Notes under the pieces: model-generated
What the model was told of the DNA's origin: nothing
Database searches by the model: none
Seen by the model: the letters and a program-made list of their open reading frames with translations, nothing else
Shown here: piece after piece, positions 21,873 to 32,600 of the stretch
How the letters are laid out: every line of letters begins with the position of its first letter
How positions within the stretch are numbered: the stretch's first letter is position 1
Translations under genes and position numbers: made by a program
Source: Oscheius onirici
Lineage: Eukaryota; Nematoda; Chromadorea; Rhabditida; Rhabditidae
Direction of reading: 5' to 3'
Assembly: GCA_932521025.1 (NCBI GenBank)
Contig: OW051470.1
Coordinates: 3,644,501 to 3,708,500 of the forward strand
DNA: 64,000 bases

Positions 21873-24558
21873 TTAGAAGTGTCGTTTCATGTGCAGACTC
21901 AGATGGTCACTCCTCGAAAAGGCTCGATTGCAGTGGTCGCATTTGAAGGGTCGATCGCCAGTGTGCTTTCTGTAGTGTCGGGTCAGCTCGTCAGAACGAG
22001 CAAATCGCCAGTCGCAGCCTGGCCACGAACACTGGTACGGCTTCTCGCCTGAAAGCGTTTTTGTTGACGAAAGAACTTCAAAGATCTGGATCGTAAGAGG
22101 TGAAAAATACAATAACGGGACACTTATAGTTTCTTCGGCGTCTTCTATTGATTGTACAGAAAATTCTTGGCCGAAGTCTAACAACAATACTCCTTATCAA
22201 ATATCCAAGATTATTTCGAGTCTTTAGGGGTCAAAGTACCTACCCGTGTGTGTTCTGAAATGAGCTTTGAGATGACTGCTTTTCGTGTACATTTTGCCGC
22301 AGTTGGGATGCGTACAATGATGTAGTCGACGGTCGCGAGACGATTCCGAGTCGGTGTGAGAAGAGGAAGGAGACGGTTCACACATGTCTTCAGGATGAGC
22401 AGAGTCTTGACTTTCTTGTTCTGCCTGCTCCAGTTGCAGATCGCCACGAACATTGGACATCATCTCGCTGAAGACGGCCATCTGCCTTTTAAGCACATCC
22501 AGCTGAAATTGTTTGTTAAATTAAGTCTTCTTTTGAAGGAGAACGAAGGAAGAAGTAAAACCAACCTGGTTTCGGATTTTCTCCGGATCAACTAGGCCGT
22601 TGGCATCGGGCATGGCTGCCAAGCAAGAGGCTGTCTGCAAAGCGATAGTCAGAAGTAGGTGCTTGAACTAAAAGGAGAGAAGTTACAAAACTGACAGTCA
22701 AGTCTTCCATCTGTTTCTGAAGAGCTTCTTGAGTGAGCCGAGTGTTTGTCGTCGGCTGATAGACGAAACTGTTGACCGATGAAGATATGGAACTGGGCAG
22801 ATCCGAAGTTGCACTCTCGGCATCGACATTGATGGTCAAAGGAAGTGAAGACTCTGCAAGTTTCTTTTGTTTTCTCTCTGACTCATCTACTCACTTCTGG
22901 CGAACTTGGCGATCGGACTGGTAGGACTCTCCATCGTCTCGACGACATGATCGATTTCCTTGTCCTCCGGAATGTCTCTTGTCAGTCGAGATGAAGTACC
23001 TGAACACATCGATGCTCATCAAAGACCAATACTTCTATAATTGGACAGTGTTCCCCCAGAAAAGGGTGTGTCCTGTTTGTTCTGTCCCCTTTCTTTTTCA
23101 GTTCAAAGTGACCCCGTCCCGATCGCGGAACAGTGAGGGCGTCTCCCCCTCGCTCCCCGCTGTAACAGCGCATTTCACCACCATATATGACGAGTGTGTA
23201 ACATCTGGAAAAGTTGGCTGTCTGCCAAAGAACATACCTGGAAAGGTGTCGGAGGTGACCAGACGAATGGGCACACGATGCACTTTTCCCGGAGAGGACA
23301 GCTCGGAAACACGCTCCTCTGACCGGAAGATGGGATCATCCTAAACGAGAGACAGGTTCTTTGGTGATTCTGGAAGACTCACATGGAGAAGATCCGATAT
23401 CCGATAGCCTGATCGACTACTGAATGCGGTGGAGGCACGTGCTTTGGGAGAGACTGGAGCGAAGGCACCTGAAGTCAGAAAATAGATATGTCGAATAAAA
23501 AAGGCTACTTTTAACATTTAGATCTTGAAAAGCAGCTCCGAGTGCAGTCGTCGGTGTTTGGAAGCCAGAAAGTGTTGAGAACGGCTCTGAAAATGTTCTT
23601 GATCAGAGCGCGTATCAGTTTCAAGGCAACTGTCTCACACCCGTACTCTCTCGACACCAATGGCCGATCACCTCCCTACTCTCTTCCTGCCAAACTGTCC
23701 TCCGTGTTTAAGCTGTGTGTTCTTGTGACCACTGTCTCAGAAAGCGTGGACCAAAGAGAATCGCGAACTTGTTAAATTTTTCAGCTCTGTGGCTGGGGAG
23801 TTGTCGGTTCGCGGACATTTTAACTTACTCGTAGAATCTGTGAAGAATTCCTGTTGAATCTTTTCGAGTCGATGTGCCATTGACTGGAATTCATTCGGTT
23901 CGAAGACAGATTGGCTGGAAGTTCCTAGGCGCGTGCTCAGATTAGTTCGGTAGGGGGAAAAGGCTCCGGGTTCTTCCTCCAACATGGAATATTCGTGAAG
24001 AGACGAAGTCTCGGAAGATGTAGTTGCTCTTCCGGAATCATCTGCACTGTCCATCTGTAAAAGTCATTGTTTTGATTACACAACAAGCTACAAAAGGGAC
24101 ACACTCTGTACCGTACCTGGGCATATCGTCGTCGAAGGGAATTGGTTCGAAGTCGTTCGTAAGTGTTTGTTCCACTGGCCATCTCATCTCTGAATCTAAA
24201 GTTTCTTTCTTCAAAGATTGCTAAAAGGCTCTAACCTTTTGAAGAACTGCGACCCGAAAAGATTGTAATTGGTCGTAGCTTCATGTATCCTCCGACTGAC
24301 AGGGTCATCTCGACTGCTCGAAGCGACAGTTTCGATGAATCCGGGACTCAGTCTGATCGTATTAGTCGCTCTGGCTGTGGCATCAATACTCAGACGAGGC
24401 TTGTTCGGAAGATGAATGACATTTTCGACTGAGGAAAAGGACGAGGTGGAGACACTCGAGGTCTCCAAAGACTCCTTACTGAACATCCACCAGTCTGGAA
24501 TCGATGAAATCAGAGTCTTATCGGAAAAAAGGCGAAGAAGTCCTGAAATGTGCCCCAT
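21873..24558 (-). CDS. KLF-type transcription factor with three C2H2 zinc fingers
   Basis: The C terminus carries three consecutive fingers in Kruppel-like factor order: [20 protein letters not shown], then the linker [29 protein letters not shown], and [20 protein letters not shown], six residues before the stop. The recognition residues KSSH, RSDE and RSDH fit binding to GC or CACCC boxes. Upstream exons, joined through about eight introns to an ATG at 24558, encode a long Ser/Thr-rich region, including [15 protein letters not shown] and [17 protein letters not shown]. The finger part is certain. That the N-terminal exons belong to the same gene rests on in-frame splicing only; they could be a separate upstream gene. 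Confidence 0.8.
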
Positions 24559-27067
24559 GACTAATCTCCTACTCTGATAGTAACTTCTAATTGTGAATCA
24601 GACCGGAAATGACTGAGAGTTAAACATTGATCAGGACAAAAGATTCTGAAAAGGTAAAAGACAAGGCTTCATCTCTTATTGAGAAAGAAGAGTCACGTGG
24701 GTCGACTTATGTTTTTATCTCTCAACCTATTTCTGGTTAGGGTGGAACGTGTGGTGTGATCATAATATTTTTGGTCGCTCCTGAAATTGCGCGTCGTTAG
24801 GCCAGGTGGACAATTAGTCCAGACATTTCTTATCGGTTTTATCGACTCAATTTGGGAAAAAAGAGACGATGGCACGTGTACGACACACGCCTTTCTAATT
24901 GACTATTCGTGGACAGGCTGCAGCCTGTCAGACTTTTTTTGTCGGACTTCTTCCGGCGACCGCCACGCCCAAGGCCGATCGCGCTTTGAGATCGCGACAT
25001 GCTGAGAAACCGCAAGGCTTTCATCTGTTTCATTTGGACAACTTTTGGAGAAGAAGAAAGACAAGAGTTCGCGAACCATACAGGCAAGACAAGATGACGC
25101 TATCTGCTGGAAGATAAGGCAGTCAAAAGGGGAGTTCGTCTTTTCTGTTCGTGGAATTTTCGAAGATTCCTTTGTTGCACAACTCTTCTATCCAATTGGC
25201 TCAACAATGAATTCTTTTTGAAGGGTCAGCTGTCCATCAAATCTGCCCCTCCTCAGAAAAAGAGCGAAGCCAGCGTCAAACTTTTATGAGGAAACAGGTT
25301 CGCGACAGGTCTTTTTGGTGAAGGGGTGGTGACAGACTGACGGCTGGGGAACAACCGTGAAGAGGCAACGAGGTCGGAGGTTGTAAACTTTTGAATACCA
25401 CGTCTTTTTGTCTCAAGAATTCTTCTGACTATTGCGATCGGTTTGAAGATTCAAAAAGAAAGGGGATCAGTTCCGGTTCATAAACCCCTAAAGCGTGCAG
25501 CGGGTGTGGCGGCTTCTCGAAAAGTTTATGACTCTTCGAGACATTTGAAACATTTCACGTACAGTTAAAAGAAAAAGTTTTCCCCATTGGGGTGTGACCA
25601 AAAGGACCGCCTGCTGAGCAGAAGAGGGAGTAGCCGCTCGACGGGATGTTGATGAGACCCGGATTCCATTGAAACCACTTTCTTATCGCCATCTTTCAAA
25701 TAACTGCGGCACGTGTTCTACTTTTCTTCATAAAATTGTGGAAATCAATAGGGAAAGTCTCAATCAGCTGGAAGGAATTGATAAATATGTGCATATGGCC
25801 ACACCGTTTGGAGGTCATCTCTCTCCTCATTCGGTAAAGCAAAAAGGGACAGGGCGTGGCAGCGCCGACAAGGTTTTTCGACTCTTGATAAACGACAGAT
25901 AAATGCGGAGGGGCTGTCGGCGAGGAGTTCGCGCATTTTCGGACAAAAGAGTATGGATGGTCACTACTGATCGGAGAAGAATGTGAGTAGATTGAAGAAC
26001 TTTGCAAGAGAGCGAGATGAATAAGTAATAACGTGTACGGTGTGTACACACTTTCGATTATTTTTTGGGCTAATGGGAAAGAGATTCAGACACACGCTGA
26101 TCTTTGTGAAAGGACTGTCTGTCTGCCTTCCGGACTATCAATCATTTTCGGCCACGAACACTTTTGACGTGAACGGATGGCGAACAAGCCTCACTTTGAC
26201 TATTGATCTGATCCCAGAACAAAGGAAGAAAGTTAGCCGCAAAATGAGAAATCAAGATTCGGGAATCTCGTGTTGAAAGAAGGCGTGATTTTTGGAAGAG
26301 ATATGAGAGGACAAGACAGGGCGGGGAGAAAAGAAAGAACGATGATTACTGTATGAAGGTCGAACACTAGAGAGAGACAATTGCCTGGCGCCCTTGTTCT
26401 TTTTAAGTTAACTGACAACTCGACTGATTATTGAACACAGTACTTTGAAAAGTTTTGTTTCAATAATAAGCAGGAAGTTTGAAACGGTGTATGAGAAAGA
26501 CAGTCTGGATTTGGAGAAGAGAGAGACAGTCAGCTGATTCATAGGGTGTAAAGAGATCATAAGACATCCAGAAAGACAGGTCGAAGAAGAAGAGTTAGAG
26601 GTCTGAGCGAGTTGGACAATACGCGGAGAGAGACACGAGACTGGGCGTGTCTCGCGCGACACACCCTCTCTCTCTCCTTATGTTAGTGACGATCCCCTTC
26701 TGGTTCCCCGGTTCCCACCACAATTTGGGCAATTCAGGCCTTGTTACAGGCGGGTCAATCTTTTGGAAAGTCGAGAAACGGAAAGAGAGAACACGGAGGA
26801 CGAACATCAAACAATGAGTCAACATGTGGCTGCTCTCGAGAGAGCTCTGTCGTGTTTGTAAAAGTTCTGTCTCTGGGTGTGTCCACACACCCAGCTTCGC
26901 TAAAAACACCTGTACTGTCGCGTCAGATGAGACTTCCTTGATTGATTCTCAGTACGCAACTGCAGATTTGCAACTTTTATGAGTTGAAGCGAATGTTTAA
27001 TCAAAACCTAGGGTTCTGTACATTCTTTCATATACAGTAAGGAACAGTTTTCACTAGTCAGAAGACA
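24559..27067. other. 2.5-kb intergenic region with CACCC-type palindromes
   Basis: This lies between the divergent zinc-finger gene and the unknown plus-strand gene, so it holds both promoters. No convincing exon was found. Two inverted pairs of CACCC-like motifs occur, at about 26653-26676 (GGGCGTGTC facing GACACACCC) and 26872-26894 (CTGGGTGTGT facing ACACACCCAG). Confidence 0.4.
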
Positions 27068-27866
27068 ATGATAGCTGGTTTTAGCAAGAAAGCAATCGGT
27101 CAAAAGATCTTTGAACTAAGAGAAAAGCAAATGAGAGCTCGTGGTGTTCTGAAGGTAATCGCGTTTGCTAGACTGTTTCATTGTACAAAGAAGACTCGTA
27201 TCCAGGGACTTGTTCTGCAGTTTGAGTTTTCAGGATTAAAAGTAAAGTTCTTCTCGTTTACAACAGAAAGTACAACAAATATTAGCGAACATCGCTTCAG
27301 CAGGTCTTCGGTATAACGGAAGAGCCCACAGTACTGGAAATAACTAAAGTGATCGATTTTCCAGTTTCCGGGTACTTCACAAGCAAACCCGCCTTTTTTT
27401 CGTGAAGAACTTCCCGAATCTTCGCACTCTCTTGGAACGTGTACAGGTTTTTTTGTCGTCTAGACATTCCCAGAAGCGTGCAAACGATTGACTACGTCAA
27501 AACCATGCCACCCAGTTAGGTCATCCATTGAAGATGTCATCAGACTTCTATTGAGCTCTTTGCAAAAAGAGATAGGAACACGCCCTTCACGTGCTCACAC
27601 CGAGAGTATCCATACAACAGTTGAGCCAAAGTTCACCGAGACACGTAAACTCAATGTTGCAATTGGCTATTCAGTAATCATTCTAAACTATGCAAAGTGG
27701 CCTTGTCTTTCAGCTGCTCTTAATTGAATCTGTCTTACAAGATGAGGGTGTGAAGACGGCAAAACAGACTACATCTTCAAGTTTTAGAAATGAGAAAAAT
27801 GAACTATTGACCCTCGCGAGGAATGTCTCCGCTCCCGTATGGAACAAGTTGTTAAGAGGTCTTTGA
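27068..27866 (+). CDS. Unrecognised protein, multi-exon model uncertain
   Basis: The last two exons are well supported. One ends with TRKLNVAIGYS before a GTAATC donor; the next reads LLLIESVLQDEGVKTAKQ and ends with WNKLLRGL and TGA at 27864-27866. They join in phase. An upstream exon (about 27480) continues in the same frame through IEDVIRLLLSSLQKEIG. Further upstream an ATG at 27068 opens IFELREKQMRARGVLK. The exon near 27370-27455 is open in two frames, FFREELPESSHSLG and LFFVKNFPNLRTLLERVQ, so two overlapping transcripts or a wrong model are possible. No family was recognised. Confidence 0.45.
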
Positions 27867-29514
27867 TCATCCAGACATTCCAGCTGACAGTCCAGAGAAG
27901 AGACAGAAAATATTCAGGAGACTGGCTTCATCGCAACACGTGTTTTCGGTCTACAGTAGGCCCGGTTCGAGAGGTGTTCGCGCGTAACGACCACACCCAT
28001 CGATCCCATCGGGATCACAGCAAAGAAACCGCTGATAAATGATAACCCGCCAATTCAAATTTGGAATATTGGGGTGACTGAAGATGTGTTGAGATGAAAC
28101 AGTACTGGAGAGAGAAAGGGGTGGAGAAAGGATGGTGTAAAATCACTGGATTTGTGAGAACAGAAGGGAAGACGAGCAATTGCCGACGGCGCATGAAACA
28201 CGATCGGGGACGCCGAAAAGTGTGTTGGCTTGACCAAGAAACATCAGATTTACACTTTACACATACTTTGGAGCAGTAAAATTAGGAGGAGAAGCGTGTC
28301 GAAGTCCATCGTGTGAACAGTCTCACGAGTCGCCCCTGTTTGTGTTCCAACCACTCGAAACTCATCTCTACAGCCCTGACGTACAACCATCTTTTTGTTT
28401 CGAAATGCTCTAGAACAATTGACTATTTGGTCGTTTTAGCAAGTAGACCATAGACATTTTGAAAATTCAAAGCTCTAGGTAAGAATCAGCGACTCTCGGT
28501 AGCTTCAGCAAAGTTCAAATTATAAGGTCTCGTTATCTAAAAAAAATATATACTAAGTGTACCAAAGAGCACACCTTCTGTCAGTCAAGACCAGTTGTAG
28601 CCTCTGTGCTCCCCGGCCACAATCTGCGAAATCAGAGTTTCCGACAAACAATGCTTGCTCGCCTCAATCCAATCTGTCTAAATGTTTTTTCTACTGTTTG
28701 GAAATTTTTCTGAATACAATGGTTTGCAACGCACATTTAATGCTACCGTTATGAAATCCTTTACTCAATTTCTCTCTAACCTCTTGTTCCTTTCTCTGCC
28801 TATTGTTTCCGTCACCCCATTCATCGAATTTCATCCATATAGTCTTTAAAAAAAGATCTATTCAGACTGATGAAGAGTTCTCCTGGCAATCTCCAAACTG
28901 ACTAATTGCCTTTGGTGTTTTGATGATCTTTCTTTACTAAAGTGCAATGGTGTCCGTCTGTCCGTCCGTCTGTCTGTAGTGGTGTCCGCAGTTGTCGAGA
29001 CTAGCGTAACATGTCAAGTTTTGTTATGTTAATCTTTTATCGAACGAGATAGCTTTTTAGGGGAACGCGTCTGGGGGGATCTAAACCATCTAAAGCGCAA
29101 TGGTGTTTGGAAATCAAAACATGGACAGCCGTAGTTACGTACGTAAGCGCCGCAGGCGCAAGGGAGGCGAAAGCCGTCGTAGACGACTGGTACTTTCAAA
29201 AACAAAACTCAAAACAGCAACGTTTGACAATTAAAGCTTGCTACAGAGACTTCGGAAGCAATTAAATATGCACAAGAATCTTTCAAGTCTTCCCACTAAA
29301 TTGATAGAATTGCACCAGTTTTCGGAAACGGTAGGCGCGCTCTGGTGTCGCCTGCGTATATCTTACCGGACAGTTCGGACTAGTGGCCCTCTTTCCCTTT
29401 TAGGAGACATTTTTCTGTCCTCCACCCACCCTCTTTTCACACCTCAGTTATGTTCAGTGTCTTTTCAGTTCTCCTCTGTTTCAGTCAAACTGCTGCTCTA
29501 ACACGCTTTTCAGC
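27867..29514. other. Intergenic region with a GTCT-rich repeat
   Basis: No exon was recognised on either strand. The repeat family R4 lies at 28935-29125. The last 150 bases before the LOTUS-Tudor gene are pyrimidine-rich, as in nematode trans-splice outrons. Confidence 0.35.
28935..29125 (+). repeat. R4 interspersed repeat with (GTCT/GTCC)n core
   Basis: It begins CTAAAGTGCAATGGTGTCCG and runs into repeated GTCTGTCC units. A second start, CTAAAGCGCAATGGTGTTTG, follows at about 29092. The same start is found at about 55062 (plus) and about 57249 reading leftwards (minus), each followed by GTCTGT units. Confidence 0.6.
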
Positions 29515-31991
29515 ATGTCGGGCACGGCACATCGGTTTTTAACAGAAGGACTGTTTCCTTCGACCATCTTTGACAGAGGTTTTTGTCTGCGACCAGATTG
29601 AAAAGACCCTTTCTCAGGTGATATGGACATGGACGTCTCTGAGGAAATGGAGGAAGTTCGAGAGTTGCTGTATGAGATGATCAAAACCAAGTTTCCAATG
29701 GGTGTCTCATCAAACCATCTGGCTGAAAAGTACAAGGAAGAGTCAGTTGTCACTTTTTCTCAGATACGAATTGGTGCCTTCTGAGCGTCGTCGGACAAAC
29801 ACCGCGCGACGAGCCTTGTTTGTCTTTGTTCTACCGTCTTCCCCCACTTTCACACCTCTTTCAGATACGTCTCAAAAGGTCTAGGAAGAGAACTTCCTTC
29901 AAATTGGTTGGATCAAGTGGCTGCTGCTGAAGAGTTCGAGGCTCAGACCAGAGGCCCACTAACTATTCTATTTGTGCGCCTCCACAACACGAGTTCTTTC
30001 AAACGACCACCCATTCCAAACACCAACGTAAGAAGTAAGTATTTCGATGTCTCTCTGATAGATCTGATCGCTTAACAGAATAGAATGACTAGTAAGAGTG
30101 TTTGTCCGTTGTGTGGTAGTTCCCTTTTTGTATTTCGGGCTATCATTGATCAAAAACTCTGCTTCTTTCAGTAATCTCCTCAAACAAAACGGAACAAGAC
30201 ATGGACTATCTGAAGAAGCGAAAGGACCAATTTCCATTGCAACATTCGGAGCTGGTACGGATCCCAGAGTTCTGTTTGATCAGCTGTACTTTCAGTTGTC
30301 CTCTTGTTCCGATTCCGTTCATGCCAAAAGCGATGTAACGGTTGTAGCCTTCGACTCTTCCGAAGATCTGTACATCCGAGCAACTGTCGAAGAGAAGACC
30401 TTCCAGGAGATCAAAGAAGATCTCGCTCGATTCTATGCGGACAGTGAGGGAGAGAACTACGTCCAGATATACGTGAGTCTGTAATTAAGAGAGTAAAAAA
30501 AAGTTCAGGAAGTGCTTCTAGGCGGTGCTTATGCGCTCTCTGACTCTGCCGGAGACTGGTTCCGTGTCGTGATTGAGGTAATTCTTTCTCCTACGATAAT
30601 TGCCTCGATTCTAGGAGTTGCCTCGAAATGGAATGGTAAAATGTTACTTCAGCGATGTCGGAGTTCACGGCTCGTATTCGGTTCGAGACTTGCGTCTTCT
30701 CCCAGATCCTCACAACAGCGTCATGCAGAGTTAGTTCAGTCTTTTCAACAAAACAAAAAGCGTTCAGTTCCCGCCCTTGCTAAGCGTATTTCCTTGAACA
30801 TTCAAGAGGCCTGTCGTGGCGAGAAGATTGACCATGTTCTGAAGGACATTTTGTTCGAAAACGACAGTATGGGCAATCTTGTACCTGTCAAAGTCCAGGT
30901 AAATCTCATTTCCGCCGTCAGATAATATGTCTCAGATGTCTTCTCTCGACGAGAGTGTGAAGGATAAAAACCCCGTGGCTGACCTCTGGACAATGGACGG
31001 TCGCGCCATTCGGGAAGTCGCGCAGACGAATTTCATAGACGACAAGGCGATGCCCGTCTCCACAAAGTTTGTTAATTTGATCTGTTTTTCAACCTTTGAA
31101 TAGAACCACCACTGTCGCTCCAGCACCGTCAGCCACTTTGTCCAGTAACAGTATTCTATTCAATGACGATGCCGAAATCATTCCAATGGAAGTCGACAAA
31201 ATGCCATCCAGTTCGTTCCCGGCTCATGCTCTTTTCGCCGCAGGACCAATGGACATCAGTCTTCGGCAGGTCTCTCTGGTTAGAAACTGTTATTTGGTGG
31301 ATATGGTTCATTCCAGGATCCGATGCCTGACTACATGTATGAGAAACTGTCGGAAGAGTGTGAGTCAGTCGACTCACAGATGAGTGGACCCCCGCAATGT
31401 GGTAAATTCTACGGGGCTTTGGTTGACGAACGTTGGGAGAGAGTTCTCTGTCTGAGAGCTAGCAAAATCGGTACAGTTATCATGAAAATAAAATAATGTT
31501 CCATTAGACAAAGTAGCTTTTTGTGTCTATCTGATCGATGTCGGAGCCTTCCATTATGTTCGAGGAGACAGTATCAGACGACTCAACTCCAAGACCCCGT
31601 TCAAAAAGATGCTCATGTTCAAGTGCAAGGTGCTTTATATTCTAATTTATTCATATTTTTTGAATCCAGTTAGCCGGAGTAATCCCCGTCGGCGGAGAAG
31701 ATGTTTGGCCGAGAGAATCTCACGAAGCTGTGAGAGAGTTCTTCGAGGCAGCCATGGGCGAACCCGTTCAGGTTTGTCCCTTTTATGTTCCCCGCGCAAA
31801 ACATATTCAAAAGGAAAAGCGCGCAAAAAAATAATATTTTGCAGGTGACTCCGATAAAATCTGACTGGACTGGATGGAAACAGCTGAATGCTCCTTCTGT
31901 TCCCATGGTCGAAGCTCGTCTTTCTTGCTGTGGCCGAGATTTGGCCGATTGGCTCATCTCTTGTGGATTGGCCCTCCCTCTATCCAAATAA
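29515..31991 (+). CDS. LOTUS plus Tudor domain protein (TDRD5/7, LOTR-1 class)
   Basis: About fourteen exons run from an ATG just after TTTTCAGC to a TAA at 31989. The N-terminal domain is LOTUS/OST-HTH: EEVRELLYEMIKTKFPMGVS, then LAEKYELVP and GLGRELPSNWLDQV. Two Tudor modules follow, the first with GGAYALSDSAGDWFRVVIEE and KCYFSDVGVHGSYSVRDLRL, the second with GKFYGALVDERWERVLCL and AFCVYLIDVGAFHYV. In animals this architecture marks germ-granule proteins that recruit Vasa-type helicases and read methyl-arginine on Argonautes. C. elegans LOTR-1 has the same combination. A germline role is inferred from family only. Confidence 0.85.
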
Positions 31992-32600
31992 TCTACTTCA
32001 AACTATCATTATTTTTGCTCAACCTACAAAAAACTCACTTCAGATTGTACAGAGCTTTATGTAGTCCACTTTAGGTGCTTTCCCTGGACCTACTCATTTG
32101 TTTTCTGTGATATTTCTTTATTTGCCCAATTTTTGGTGCTCACATTACTTATTCGGCATAAATTTTCTGCTCGCTGCTGTCTGTTCATGGCTACTTACGG
32201 TAAAGAGCCGTCAACTGTTTACCTCGCCTCTTTTTACAAGTGTTCCCCGATCGATCTTCGGCTCACAGAAGGTCACTCAGTCATTTTCTGCCAGCGCGAA
32301 TGACCCTGATTCAGTAATTATCGCCGATTTCATTTCAATTTGCCTGCCATTTTTGCCCGTCTACCCTTTATAATTTCTGCCATTAGCTAAGCTATTTTCT
32401 CGCTAGATTTGGTTAGTTCTGACGCGCTGAGCTGACGATTCATTAGGCAGCTGCTGTTCAAACAGTCTGTCACCTTCCTCTGTTGATACTCTTCTCACTA
32501 TAATTCACAACGTATGCCCTTATTCACTGCACTGCTTATTTCTTTATTTTTTCGTCGTTAGGTGATTTCTAGAGCACTAATGTTTCGTTTTTCAGGGCGG
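31992..32600. other. Intergenic, promoter or outron of the GALNT gene
   Basis: A 609-bp AT- and pyrimidine-rich stretch without recognisable exons. It ends with CGTTTTTCAG six bases before the GALNT start codon, a likely trans-splice acceptor. Confidence 0.4.

Noticed and set aside
24693-26050. Several 60-117 codon frames upstream of the KLF gene
   Set aside because: They overlap on both strands, have no shared splice pattern and show no known domains.
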